This document shows, in pieces, positions 7,918 to 16,410 of a stretch of DNA of 33,304 nucleotides (position 1 is its first letter; each line of letters begins with the position of its first letter). The DNA lies in NCBI GenBank assembly GCA_019686175.1, contig JADGHJ010000012.1:1-33304 (forward strand), written 5' to 3'. Made by a program: the position numbers and the translations under genes. The stretch comes from Chloroflexota bacterium. Its GTDB lineage: Bacteria; Chloroflexota; UBA6077; JAJPHF01. Below the pieces are notes generated by a model, which did no database searches, was not told the DNA's origin, and saw only the letters and a list, made by a program, of their open reading frames with translations.

Positions 7918-9378
7918 CTACACTCCCGCCTCGGTGATGGTCAGCGGACCGAACTGGTCCGCGGTGGGCTCCGCTCAGCAGAACCAGGGCTCGGTGAGCC
8001 GTGGCACCGCCGGCGTGGCGGCCAGTCGGTCGCGATCAAGCGGCGGCACGGGGCGGGCCGCGGTGGCATGCGCCAGCGCGCGCAGCCGGGCGAACGTCTC
8101 CACCGCCGGCTCGCCGTCGCGCGCCGCCTCCTCCACCAGCGCAGCAGCTGCGGTTGCTAGGGCGTCCATGCGTGGATCGGGATGGTGCCAGCGGTAGGCG
8201 AACGCCTCCGGATCGAACGCCCCCAGGTGCGGCGCCAGCGCGGCCGTGCCGAGCAAGCTGGAGCCGCGCGGTACCAGCAGCCGGATGGCGAGCTGGACGG
8301 GGTCGACGTGGCGCACCAGCGCGTGCCGCTCGATGAAGGCCAGCAGCTCCAGGTAGTCGTCGAGCGTGGTCCAGGGCGTGAACGGGACGAAGGTCGGCCG
8401 CAGTGGGACGCCCACGGCGCGCGTCAGCCCCAGCGCGATCACCACATCCTGCGCGGTGTGGCCCTTCTGCAACGGCGCCAGGATGTGGTCGTGGACCGCC
8501 TCCACTGCCGAGACGATGAACAGGCAGCCCGCGGCCCTGAGGGCCGGCAGGTGCTGGCGGTGCTCCAGCAGGTGCTCGATCTTGATCGTGGCGTCGAAAG
8601 TGAGGTGCGGCCACGCCGCGTGCAGCTCGGCGACGAGTCGCAGCGAGTGGCGGATGCCGTTGAAGAAGTCCGGATCCCCGAAGGTGATGTGCTCGGCACC
8701 CAGCGCCACAAGCTGCGCGATGTCGGCCAGCACGACCTCCGGGTCCACGATGCGCAGCCGCCCGCCGTAGACGGGGGTGAGCGGGCAGTGGAGGCAGCGG
8801 TGGGCGCAGCCCCGGCTGGCCTCGACGTAGCCTACCCGCCGCTGACCGTCCGGGGTCTCCACGTGCGCGTAGCGGTCGAGCTCCGGCAGCCCGTCGCGTG
8901 CCGGCAGGCGCCAGTGCTGGCGCCCCAGGTACACGCCGCCGTCCGCCTCACGCAGCCGCACGCCCGGGACAGGCGCCTGGGACGCTGGCCCGCCGCACGC
9001 GTTGGCCCGACCCGCTGCGATCCGGTCGGCGAGCGCCACCAGGGGCGTCTCGTACTCGCCCCCGATCACGCTGTCGGCCCAGCGCCCGAGCACCACGTCG
9101 CCGTGCAGCGCCGCGTACAGCCCGTAGAAGCAGATGTGCGCGTCGGGATTGAGCGCGCGCACGCGCTCGGCCAGCCGCACCCCCAACCGCATCGCCGTGT
9201 GCATGGGGGTCGAGATGCCGACGAGCCGCGCCGCGCGCACTGCCGTGGGGTCCAACCGCTCGACCGCCAGATCCTGGCAGCGGACGGCGTGGCCGGCCGC
9301 ACGCAGGTGCGCCGCGGGGCTGGCCAGGGCGAGCGGCTGGTGCCCCAGCTCGTAGGTCGACAGCAGGAGGACATTCAT
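7918..9378 (-). CDS. B12-binding-type radical SAM selenoprotein with C-terminal CUAEP tail
   Basis: This is a 486-residue protein if TGA 7977-7975 is read as selenocysteine (Sec468), or 467 residues if that TGA is a stop. Residues 1 to about 120 form a Rossmann-like cobalamin-binding-type domain (MNVLLLSTYELGHQPLALAS) without the classical DxHxxG ligand. Residues about 180-400 form the radical SAM barrel, with the [4Fe-4S] motif SRGCAHRCLHCP (C191, C195, C198). The end reads W-F-C467-U468-A-E-P and then 15 residues to a TAG. This matches the CUAEP/CCAEP tail of a family described from radical SAM (seleno)proteins. Of 18 readthrough codons, 16 end in G or C. A SECIS-like hairpin follows the TGA. 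The ATG overlaps the TGA of the upstream peptidase gene (ATGA). The substrate and reaction are unknown. Confidence 0.88.
7944..7977 (-). promoter_or_regulatory. Sec UGA codon and bacterial SECIS-like hairpin
   Basis: The TGA is at 7977-7975. Twelve bases later a perfect 7-bp stem begins: GCGGACC (7962-7956), loop AGTTC (7955-7951), GGTCCGC (7950-7944). The apical loop lies 19 bases after the TGA and its second base is G. Both features agree with the usual bacterial SECIS rules: a loop some 16-37 bases downstream, with a guanosine in its first two positions. SelB is expected to bind here and deliver Sec-tRNA. The element lies inside the extended coding region, as bacterial SECIS elements do. 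Confidence 0.82.
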
Positions 9379-11192
9379 CTCGGCGACTCGCTCAGCCGTT
9401 CCGCCTCGGCGAGCAGCTCCTCGATGTAGCCCATGCCCGCGCGCCAGAACCCGGGATCGGCGATGTCGATCCCGATGGAGGCCAGCAGCTCGCGTGGCCC
9501 CACCGAGCCGCCAGCGCTGAACAGCTGCCGATACTTGGCGACGAACGCCGGCCCCTCCTGCTGGTACAGGCGGTACAGGCCGAGGGTCAGGAACTGCCCG
9601 AACGGATAGGCGTAGACGTAGAACGGGCTGTGGATGAAGTGGGGGATGTAGCTCCACCACAGCCGGTGGCCGTCGGTCAGCTCCAGCGAGTCGCCGAACA
9701 TCGCCTGCAGCTCGTCCTGCCAGATGGTGCCCAGCGTGGCGCTGTCCAGCTCCCCCTGCTGGCGCCGAGCGCGGTGCGCGCGCTGCTCGAAGCGGTACAT
9801 CGCGACCTGCCGGAAGGTAGTGGCGAACAGGTCCTCGATCTTACTCGCGAGGAACGCCAGTCGCTGCTGGCGATCGGTGAGCTGCCGCAGCAGCGCGTCG
9901 AACACGAGGATCTCACCGAACACGCTCGCCGTTTCCGCCAGGGCCAGAGGCGGGTGGTAGACGAGAATGCTCTGCACGCTGGAGAGCACGTCGTGGATGC
10001 CGTGGCCCAACTCGTGGCCCAGCGTCATCACGTCGCGCGGCTTGCCCGTATAGTTGAGCAGGACATAGGGATGCGTGTCCGGCGTGTTCGCCGCGCAGAA
10101 GGCGCCGCCGCGCTTGCCGTCGCGCAGCGCCGCGTCGATCCACCGGCGCGCGAAGAAGCGCTCGACGATCTCGCCGATCTCGGGCGCGAACGCGGCATAA
10201 GCCTCGACCACCAGGCGGCGCGCGTCGTCCCAGGGAATATCTTGCGGGCTCCCGGGCAGTGGTGCGTAGCGGTCCCAGACGTACAGTTTGTCGAGCCCCA
10301 GCAGCCGCCGCTTCAAGTGGTACCAGCGTGCCACCAGCGGGTAGCCCTCCACGGCGGCCGCCACCATGGCCTCGACGATCTCGCTGGTCAGCTCGTTGCT
10401 CAGGTGGCGTGCCGTCTCGGGCTCGGGATAGCCGCGCAACCGGTCCTCGATCGCCTTGTCCTGCAGCAGGGTGTTGTAGATGAACACGAGCTGGCGCTCG
10501 TACTGCCGCAGGCCCGTGGTGAGGCTCTCGGCGGCACGTTGCCGCAGGCCGCGGTCGGGGTGGTACAGGTACGCCAGCAGCGCCGATTGGTTCAGTCGCT
10601 CGGTGCGGCCCTCAACCTCCAGGGTGAACTGCATGGTGGAGGTCAGCTCGTCGAACAGGCGCGCGAAGGCCGCGCCGCTGGTGACCTCCTTCTCGTTGAG
10701 CACGCGCTCCTCGGGCTCCGAGAGCTGGTACGGCTTGCGCTGCAGCACCTTCTCGATGTAGTGCCGCACGCGGCGCAGGCCCTCGCTCGCTACGGCAGCG
10801 CGCAGGCGCTCGGCATCGAGTTGGGCCAACTCCAGCTCGAAGAACAGCAGGTGGTTCTGGATCTGCGTGCCGCGCTCCAGGACTTTGGCCACCAGGGCGC
10901 CGTGGCGCGGGTTCGCCGCATCGGCGGCGTGCACCAGGTGCGCGTAGGTCGCTGGCGGGGTCGCGCGAGTGAGGATCGTCTCGTAGCGTTGGAACGCCTC
11001 GGCGAGCGCGGCGTCGTCGAGGCTGGCCAGCCGGCCCTTGTAGTCGGTCTCGAAGGCGCGGGCGAGCGCCAGCACCGCGTCGAGGTCCGCGTCCAGCCTG
11101 GGATCGTCGATGCCGGCGTACAGCTCCGAGAGGTCCCAGCTCGGGAGCTCCCGGGGGGCACCAGGCTCGGCCACGGGGGTGGTCACTACCAT
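9375..11192 (-). CDS. pepF: M3 family oligoendopeptidase (PepF-type)
   Basis: The 605-residue zinc metallopeptidase should cleave short peptides in the cytoplasm. The active site is HELGHGIH: His393 and His397 bind zinc and Glu394 is the base. The downstream PLALAETASVFGE stretch supplies the third ligand, as in M3B oligoendopeptidase F. The C-terminal part holds the conserved Y-I-P-H-F-I-x-x-P-F-Y-V-Y-A-Y region. There is no signal peptide. The ATG at 11192 has GAGGAA 8 bases upstream. The stop TGA (9377-9375) overlaps the ATG of the radical SAM selenoprotein gene, so the two are translationally coupled. It is the first gene of a three-gene operon. Whether the peptidase serves general peptide turnover or a dedicated modification pathway cannot be told from sequence. 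Confidence 0.92.
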   Translation of the reverse strand: MVVTTPVAEPGAPRELPSWDLSELYAGIDDPRLDADLDAVLALARAFETDYKGRLASLDDAALAEAFQRYETILTRATPPATYAHLVHAADAANPRHGALVAKVLERGTQIQNHLLFFELELAQLDAERLRAAVASEGLRRVRHYIEKVLQRKPYQLSEPEERVLNEKEVTSGAAFARLFDELTSTMQFTLEVEGRTERLNQSALLAYLYHPDRGLRQRAAESLTTGLRQYERQLVFIYNTLLQDKAIEDRLRGYPEPETARHLSNELTSEIVEAMVAAAVEGYPLVARWYHLKRRLLGLDKLYVWDRYAPLPGSPQDIPWDDARRLVVEAYAAFAPEIGEIVERFFARRWIDAALRDGKRGGAFCAANTPDTHPYVLLNYTGKPRDVMTLGHELGHGIHDVLSSVQSILVYHPPLALAETASVFGEILVFDALLRQLTDRQQRLAFLASKIEDLFATTFRQVAMYRFEQRAHRARRQQGELDSATLGTIWQDELQAMFGDSLELTDGHRLWWSYIPHFIHSPFYVYAYPFGQFLTLGLYRLYQQEGPAFVAKYRQLFSAGGSVGPRELLASIGIDIADPGFWRAGMGYIEELLAEAERLSESPR

Positions 11193-11238
11193 GTTGCAAC
11201 TTCCTCAATGTCGGGCGAATGCTGCTCTCCTACTCCAC

Positions 11239-11244
11239 ATTCTA
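11239..11244 (-). promoter_or_regulatory. Candidate -10 box for the peptidase / radical SAM / ATP-grasp operon
   Basis: The reverse strand reads TAGAAT, five of six matches to TATAAT, about 47 bases before the peptidase ATG. No good -35 hexamer is visible at 16-18 bases. It lies in the 136-base divergent region shared with ridA. Confidence 0.35.
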
Positions 11245-11328
11245 GCCCCCGGCGGCTGACACACCGGCCATGGGCGGCCGGCCGCGCCAGAAGGGTAAGA
11301 TAGGCCACAGCGTGGAGGAGACGATATC

Positions 11329-11793
11329 ATGCGGATAGAAGCGCGCCTCGCCGAGCTCGGCTACCAGTTGCCGCCCCCGTTCGTGTACCCGAGCCCGAAC
11401 CGCCGGGGCATCGTGCAGGTGGGCGAGTTGGTGTTCGCCTCGGGCCACCCGCCGACCGAGTTCCACGGCGTGCCGATCCGTGGGAAAGTCGGCCGCGAGC
11501 TGAGTGAGGCTGAGGGCTACGCCTGCGCCCGCTCGTGCGCGCTGAACATCCTTGCCTCGCTCAAGCAGGCTGTCGGCGATCTGGACCGGGTGCGCCAGGT
11601 GGTGAAGGTCGTCGGCTATGTGAACTCGGCTCCCGGCTTCGAGCGGCAGTTCGCGGTGATCGACGGGGCCTCGGACCTGTTCCTAGCCCTGTGGGGTGAC
11701 CAGGGGAGCCACACCCGCTCGGCGATCGGGGTGTTCGAGCTCCCGCGCGGGTACCCGTGCGAGGTCGAGGCGGTGTTCGCGCTGGGAAGCTGA
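11329..11793 (+). CDS. RidA/YjgF family protein
   Basis: This 154-residue protein belongs to the RidA (YjgF/YER057c) superfamily, whose best-known members hydrolyse reactive 2-aminoacrylate-type enamines and imines. Visible features are the N-terminal LGYQLPPPFVYPSPNRRGIVQVGELVFASGHPP strand region and a C-terminal ARSAIGV-like segment (HTRSAIGVFELPRGYPCEVEAVFAL). The Arg in RSAIG is the usual substrate-carboxylate ligand. At about 154 residues it is longer than canonical RidA (about 128) and belongs to the longer subgroup with an insert near HGVPIRGKVG, whose deaminase activity is less certain. GGAGGAG lies 8 bases before the ATG. The CBU_0592-like gene starts 7 bases downstream. Confidence 0.85.
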   Translation: MRIEARLAELGYQLPPPFVYPSPNRRGIVQVGELVFASGHPPTEFHGVPIRGKVGRELSEAEGYACARSCALNILASLKQAVGDLDRVRQVVKVVGYVNSAPGFERQFAVIDGASDLFLALWGDQGSHTRSAIGVFELPRGYPCEVEAVFALGS

Positions 11794-11800
11794 CTGAGCA

Positions 11801-12046
11801 ATGGAGCAGGTGCTGCAGGTCGTCGGAGCCGTGCTGATCCTGGTCGCCTACGTGCTGGCCCAGATTGGCGTGGTCCGACCCGACGCCTACCTCTACCTTC
11901 TCCTGAACCTGAGCGGATCCACGCTGCTGGCCGTGCTAGCCTGGAGCGGGCAGCAATGGGGGTTCCTGCTACTGGAAGGCGTGTGGGCCCTGGTCTCGCT
12001 GTGGAGCCTGGGGCGCCGGCTTCGCGGCGCGGAGACCTTTGGCTGA
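11801..12046 (+). CDS. CBU_0592-like small membrane protein
   Basis: This 81-residue protein is almost entirely hydrophobic and has three predicted membrane segments: about residues 4-23, 29-47 and 52-70. The signature is an A-Y-x-L block, then a Y-L-Y-L-L-L-N-L-S-G-S block, then QWGFLLLEGVWALVSLWSL. It matches the CBU_0592-like family of small membrane proteins, whose function is unknown. It begins 7 bases after ridA and is very probably cotranscribed with it. GGGAAG lies about 11 bases before the ATG. Confidence 0.8.
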   Translation: MEQVLQVVGAVLILVAYVLAQIGVVRPDAYLYLLLNLSGSTLLAVLAWSGQQWGFLLLEGVWALVSLWSLGRRLRGAETFG

Positions 12047-12103
12047 GACTCCGTCTCAGGGTGAAGCACAGGATACAGGCCGATGGACCAGCAGGGGAGA
12101 GGC

Positions 12104-12826
12104 ATGGGCGCGATCCGCGCGGTGTTCTTTGATGTTGGCGGCACGCTGGTGTATCCCCACCCCTCGTTCCCGGGAGTGATCGCGCGCGTGCTCGCGCAGC
12201 ATGGATTCCCGGTGCCCGAGGAGCAGATCGCGGCTCTAGAGCCGATCGTGTTGGCGGAGATGGCGACCCTCCACGCCGCAGGTGGTGGCTTCACCCGCTC
12301 GGAAGCAGAGTCGCGCCAGTTCTGGCACGGGCTGTACTGCCGCTTCCTGGACCATCTCGGCATTCCGGCGGGAGGCGATCTGCCCCGTCATTTGTACGAC
12401 GAGTTCATCAAGTACGAGACCTACCGGCTCTACCCCGACACTCTGCCGGCGCTGGAGGCGTTGCGGGCGCGTGGCGTGGCCCTGGGCATCATCTCCAACT
12501 GGGAGAGCTGGCTGGAGCCCCTGCTGCTCCACCTGGAGATCCACGGCTTCTTCGCCGCTACCGCGATCTCCGGCCACCACGGCGTCGAGAAGCCCGATCC
12601 GCGTATCTTCGAGCTGGCGGTGGCGAGCCTCGGCGTGCCACCCGCGGAGGCCGCGCACGTGGGCGACAGTGTGCGGCACGATGTGGAGGGCGCGCGCCGG
12701 GCCGGGCTGGTGCCGGTGCTGATCGACCGTCGGGGCCAGCGCGATGGGGGCGACTACCTCTGCATCTCCGATCTGCGCCAGTTACCCGCGGTGCTGGGCC
12801 TCGACGTGCCCGTGAGCGAGCGGTGA
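12104..12826 (+). CDS. HAD superfamily hydrolase
   Basis: The 240-residue protein is a haloacid dehalogenase-type hydrolase, probably a phosphatase acting on a small phosphorylated metabolite. Motif I is FFDVGGTLV with nucleophile Asp10; the usual second Asp is replaced by Gly, as in REG-2/HDHD3-like members. Motif II is the IISNW segment. Motif III is GVEKPDPRIF with Lys163, and motif IV is HVGDSVRHDVEGARRAG with Asp188. A helical cap lies between motifs I and II. The frame is open from an ATG at 12083, but the second ATG at 12104 directly follows a GGGGAGAGG ribosome binding site, so it is preferred. It lies between the small membrane protein gene and murJ on the same strand. Confidence 0.87.
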   Translation: MGAIRAVFFDVGGTLVYPHPSFPGVIARVLAQHGFPVPEEQIAALEPIVLAEMATLHAAGGGFTRSEAESRQFWHGLYCRFLDHLGIPAGGDLPRHLYDEFIKYETYRLYPDTLPALEALRARGVALGIISNWESWLEPLLLHLEIHGFFAATAISGHHGVEKPDPRIFELAVASLGVPPAEAAHVGDSVRHDVEGARRAGLVPVLIDRRGQRDGGDYLCISDLRQLPAVLGLDVPVSER

Positions 12827-12893
12827 GCCTGCACCGACTCATTGCGCGGCCCGCGTCAGGCGCCTCGCTGGCGCCAAGGCCCTGTCGTTGCTG

Positions 12894-14489
12894 ATGCGCC
12901 GAATCGCCGCCGCCGCCGCCATCATCTTCCTGGGCAACGTGGCCAGCCGGATCCTCGGGCTGACACGGGAGATGGTGTTCGCCGCGTTGTTCGGCACCTC
13001 TGGCGCCATGAGCGCCTACCGGACGGCGGCACGCGTCCAGATCATGGTCTACGACCTGCTGGTGAGCGGCGCCATCAGCGCGGCGCTGGTGCCGGTGTTC
13101 AGCCAGTACGCGGAGGAGTCGCGGGCCGCCCTAGGGCAGGTCGTGAGCGTCGTGCTCAGCCTGCTGGCGCTGGTGCTGGGGGTGGTGGTGCTAGTGCTGA
13201 TCGTCGCCGCGCCCGCCCTCGTCGGCCTGCTCGGCGCTGATGCCCAGTACTTCGATCTGACCGTAACCCTGACCCGCTGGGCCCTGCTGTCGGTCGTGCT
13301 GCTGGGCATCGCCGGCGTGCTCACGGCAGCGCTGCACGCGCGCCGCGACTTCAAGTGGGCGGCGCTAGCCACCGCCGCGTACAACGTGGGCATCATCGGC
13401 GCCGCGCTGGTTCTCACGCCGCTGTGGGGCGTCGAGCCCGACGGGAGCCGGCCGGACGCCAGCGTGGTCGCCCTAGCACTGGGGCTGGTGGTCGGCGCGG
13501 CGCTCCAGGTGCTGGTCCAGGTGCCGGGCCTGCGCGACCTGCCCTGGCGGCTGGCGGTGCAGTGGCGCCATCCGGGCGTCCGCACCGCTGTGCGCCTGTA
13601 CACGCCGGTGGCACTCGGCTTCGCGGTGACCTATCTGGGCGTGTTCGTGGACACCCGGCTAGCCTGGCGGACGGGCGAGGAGTCGCTAGCTATCCTGCAA
13701 GCGGCTACCACGCTGATCCAATTCCCGCTGGGGCTGGTGTCGAGCGCCGTGGCGCTGGCTGCTCTCCCGACACTGGCCCGGGCCGCGCACAGCGGCGCCA
13801 CCGACCAGTACCTGGCCACCTTGCGGTTCGCCACGCGGCTGGTGCTGCTCCTCATCCTGCCGGCCACGGTCGGGTTGATCGCCCTGCGCGAGCCAGTCGT
13901 AGCCTGGCTTTTCCAGCGCGGCGCGTTCACCGCGGCGGCCACGGAGGCCACGGCGCGCGCCTTCCTGTTCTACGCGCCGCAGTTGCCCCTCGTGGCCCTC
14001 GACCAGCTATTCATCGCCGCCTACTACGCGCGCCAGAACACGCGCACGCCGATGCTCGTCGGCGTGGGCACCGTGCTGCTCTACTTGGTCACCGCGCCCG
14101 CACTCTGCACCTGCGTCGACCTGCCGGCACTCGGGCGGGCGGATATCTACTTGGGACGGGACGGGCTGGCGTTGGCCAACGCCCTCCAGAACGGCATGCA
14201 CGGCGTCTTGATGTACCTCCTGCTGCGGCAGCGGTTCCCTGCGCTGGCGGAGGGGTTGGGCGGCTATCTTGCGCGAGTTGGGAGCGCCGCGGTAGCGATG
14301 GGAGCCTTGCTCGTGGCGGTTGAACCGGCACTGGGCACCTGGGCCCGCGGGGCACCGGGGCCAAGCGTCGTGGCAGGCGGGCTGCTCGGCCTCGCCTGCT
14401 ACGCCCTGCTGTTGCTGCTGCTGCGGGTGCAGGAGGCCGCGCAGCTGGTCGCCCTGGCCCGCGCACGCCTGCGCCTTCGCCCGGGATAA
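12894..14489 (+). CDS. murJ: MurJ/MviN-type lipid II flippase
   Basis: The protein of about 531 residues is a polytopic inner-membrane protein of the MOP exporter superfamily. It should flip lipid II for peptidoglycan synthesis, or a related lipid-linked precursor. The N-terminal signature is MRRIAAAAAIIFLGNVASRILGLTREMVFAALFG. Further hallmarks are the DLLVSGAISAALVPVFS segment of TM2 and the FQRGAFTAAATEATARAF segment of the second half. About 14 membrane segments can be counted. A TTG at 12888 is also in frame; ATG 12894 is preferred because it begins the conserved block. The ribosome binding site is weak (AAGG). With murI, it is the second cell-wall gene in the window. A surface-polysaccharide flippase is the alternative. 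Confidence 0.88.
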   Translation: MRRIAAAAAIIFLGNVASRILGLTREMVFAALFGTSGAMSAYRTAARVQIMVYDLLVSGAISAALVPVFSQYAEESRAALGQVVSVVLSLLALVLGVVVLVLIVAAPALVGLLGADAQYFDLTVTLTRWALLSVVLLGIAGVLTAALHARRDFKWAALATAAYNVGIIGAALVLTPLWGVEPDGSRPDASVVALALGLVVGAALQVLVQVPGLRDLPWRLAVQWRHPGVRTAVRLYTPVALGFAVTYLGVFVDTRLAWRTGEESLAILQAATTLIQFPLGLVSSAVALAALPTLARAAHSGATDQYLATLRFATRLVLLLILPATVGLIALREPVVAWLFQRGAFTAAATEATARAFLFYAPQLPLVALDQLFIAAYYARQNTRTPMLVGVGTVLLYLVTAPALCTCVDLPALGRADIYLGRDGLALANALQNGMHGVLMYLLLRQRFPALAEGLGGYLARVGSAAVAMGALLVAVEPALGTWARGAPGPSVVAGGLLGLACYALLLLLLRVQEAAQLVALARARLRLRPG

Positions 14490-14595
14490 CCCTTGCCGGG
14501 CGCCCCAAGCGCTCCGCTAGGCTTCTTCGGCGGAAGTTGCAATCCGGCGCCCTGAGCGCACAGTGGGGGGCACGGTGCAGACCCCAGAGGAGCCA

Positions 14596-16347
14596 ATGGC
14601 GATGGCCGCGGAACTGGCCGTCCTCGAAGCCCTGGGCGGCCTGGCCCGCATCACGGCCGAAGAGCTGGACACGGCCGCCGCGCTCGGCGCCTTCTCGGGC
14701 GCGATGGCCCGGGTTATCCCCCACGACTGGGTGAACGTGGCCTACCTGGAGGCAGACGGCCAGCGGTTCCATCTCCTGGGCACCTTCCTCACCCAGGCCA
14801 CCGGCCAGGTGCCAGCCCACTACACGGCCGACGTCCACACCGATGGCTCGCCGTTCCGGCACACGCTCCGCACGGGCGAGCCGCGCGTGGTGAACGACTA
14901 TCCCAGCGATCCGCTGTGGGCACAGGCCGAACCGCGCGTGCGGGCGCTAGTCGAGCAGATGGGACTGCGCGCGGGGCTGAGTGTCGCCCTGCGCCTCCGC
15001 GGCCGCGTCATCGGCGCCCTCATCTTCGCTAGCCGCCAGCCGGGCTGCTACCGGCCGGAGCACGTCGAGCGCGCGCAGCACTTCGCCGACTACCTCGCCC
15101 CGTTCGTGGAGAACCTACGGCTCTACGCGATCGAGCGCCAGCAGCGGGCGCAGCTCGCCGCGTTGAACGCCATCGGCCAGACCCTGGCCGCGAGTTTGGA
15201 GGTGGCCGACGTGTTTCCCGTGTTCGCCACCGCCGCGCGCACCCTGGTGCCGCACGATCGCGTGGGTGTGGCGCTGCTGAGCGAGGACGGCACGACCTTG
15301 GAGCGCCTGGCGTTCGCCGCCCATGACCAGCACCAGGTGTCGTGGGGAGACTGCCTGCGGTTGGCCGACACGGGCCTGCGCGTGGTGATCGAGCGTGAAC
15401 ACGGCCTGTGGAGCGCCGACGCCTACCACGACCCCCGGGTCGTGCTGCCGCACGACCGCGCCGCTGTGGAGCGCGAGGGCATCCGGAGCGTGATCTGTGT
15501 CCCGCTCCGAGCGAAGGGGCGCGCGTTTGGGATCTTGACTTTCGCCTGCACGGAGCCGGGCCGCTACAGCGAGAGCGAGCTGCGAGCGGCGCAGCAGATC
15601 GCCGACCAGATCGCGCCCTTCCTCGACAACGTGCGTCTCTACCGCCAGGTGCGGGCACTCGTCGCGGCGGAGGAGCGCAACCGATTGGCGCGCGAGGTCC
15701 ACGATACCTTGGCCCAAGGCCTCACCGCGATCGTCCTCCAGCTCGACACAGCCGAGGCGCTGTTGCCGCCCGATGCGCCGGCCACTCCCATGGTGGTGCA
15801 GGCGCGCGAGCTGGCACGACACGCGCTGGCCGAGGCCCGCCGGGCCGTGCGAGGCCTCCAGCCCAGTGCCCTCGTGAACCGGACGCTGGTGGAAGCGCTG
15901 GAGGACGAGGTGGCGCGCTTCCAGCAGCGCAGCGGCATCCCCGCCTCGTTTGAACGCCCCGCCCAGCACCTCGCGCTGGCCGACTCACAGGCGACAGCGC
16001 TGCTGCGGATCGCGCAAGAAGCCCTCCACAATGTCGAGAAGCACGCTCGCGCGCGGTGTGTGCGGGTGCGCTTGGCGTTCGATCCGAGCGCCGCGCCTCC
16101 CGTGGCCTCGCTGGTCGTGGAGGACGATGGAACCGGGTTCGAGCCCGGCCAGGAGCAGCCGACGGGCGACGGGGGCTACGGTATTCCCACCATGCGCGAG
16201 CGCGCGCGGCTGGTCGGGGGGAGCCTGATCGTGGACAGTCGGCCAGGGGCTGGCACCCGTCTCACGGCGCGGGTCCCTCTCGACAGCCCGGCTACGCCCG
16301 TCGTCCCGACCACGCCGGCCCCGTCCCTCGGGGCGGACGCCCCTTAG
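14596..16347 (+). CDS. GAF-GAF sensor histidine kinase (NarL/LuxR-partner type)
   Basis: The protein of about 583 residues is a soluble two-component sensor kinase. Two GAF domains occupy about residues 15-175 and 190-345. A HisKA_3 domain follows with EERNRLAREVHDTLAQG, in which His369 is the phosphorylation site. The ATPase domain has the N-box EALHNVEKHA, the G1 motif DDGTGF and the G2 motif GYGIPTMRERARLVGG. This type normally phosphorylates a LuxR/NarL-type regulator, but none lies beside it, so the partner is elsewhere. No membrane segment is seen, so the signal should be cytoplasmic. ATG 14596 has AGAGGAG close upstream; GTG 14563 and GTG 14575 are in-frame alternatives. It is the last gene of the + strand run before convergent genes. 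Confidence 0.9.
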   Translation: MAMAAELAVLEALGGLARITAEELDTAAALGAFSGAMARVIPHDWVNVAYLEADGQRFHLLGTFLTQATGQVPAHYTADVHTDGSPFRHTLRTGEPRVVNDYPSDPLWAQAEPRVRALVEQMGLRAGLSVALRLRGRVIGALIFASRQPGCYRPEHVERAQHFADYLAPFVENLRLYAIERQQRAQLAALNAIGQTLAASLEVADVFPVFATAARTLVPHDRVGVALLSEDGTTLERLAFAAHDQHQVSWGDCLRLADTGLRVVIEREHGLWSADAYHDPRVVLPHDRAAVEREGIRSVICVPLRAKGRAFGILTFACTEPGRYSESELRAAQQIADQIAPFLDNVRLYRQVRALVAAEERNRLAREVHDTLAQGLTAIVLQLDTAEALLPPDAPATPMVVQARELARHALAEARRAVRGLQPSALVNRTLVEALEDEVARFQQRSGIPASFERPAQHLALADSQATALLRIAQEALHNVEKHARARCVRVRLAFDPSAAPPVASLVVEDDGTGFEPGQEQPTGDGGYGIPTMRERARLVGGSLIVDSRPGAGTRLTARVPLDSPATPVVPTTPAPSLGADAP

Positions 16348-16410
16348 TCCGGTGCTGGCCGCAACCGCGCCCGATCGTGGCAGCGGAGACTGGCAGCAGG
16401 CCGCGCGAGA

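Noticed and set aside
7975-9660. Longer radical SAM reading frame starting at 9660 and ending at the TGA
   Set aside because: The extra N-terminal part lies inside the peptidase gene in another frame and is Arg/Val-rich shadow. The family start MNVLLLSTYELG is at 9378, and the TGA is better read as Sec.
9630-11303. Long forward-strand open frame of 557 codons opposite the M3 peptidase gene
   Set aside because: It is a shadow of the peptidase gene; no family motif is seen in it and it overlaps the start of the real operon.
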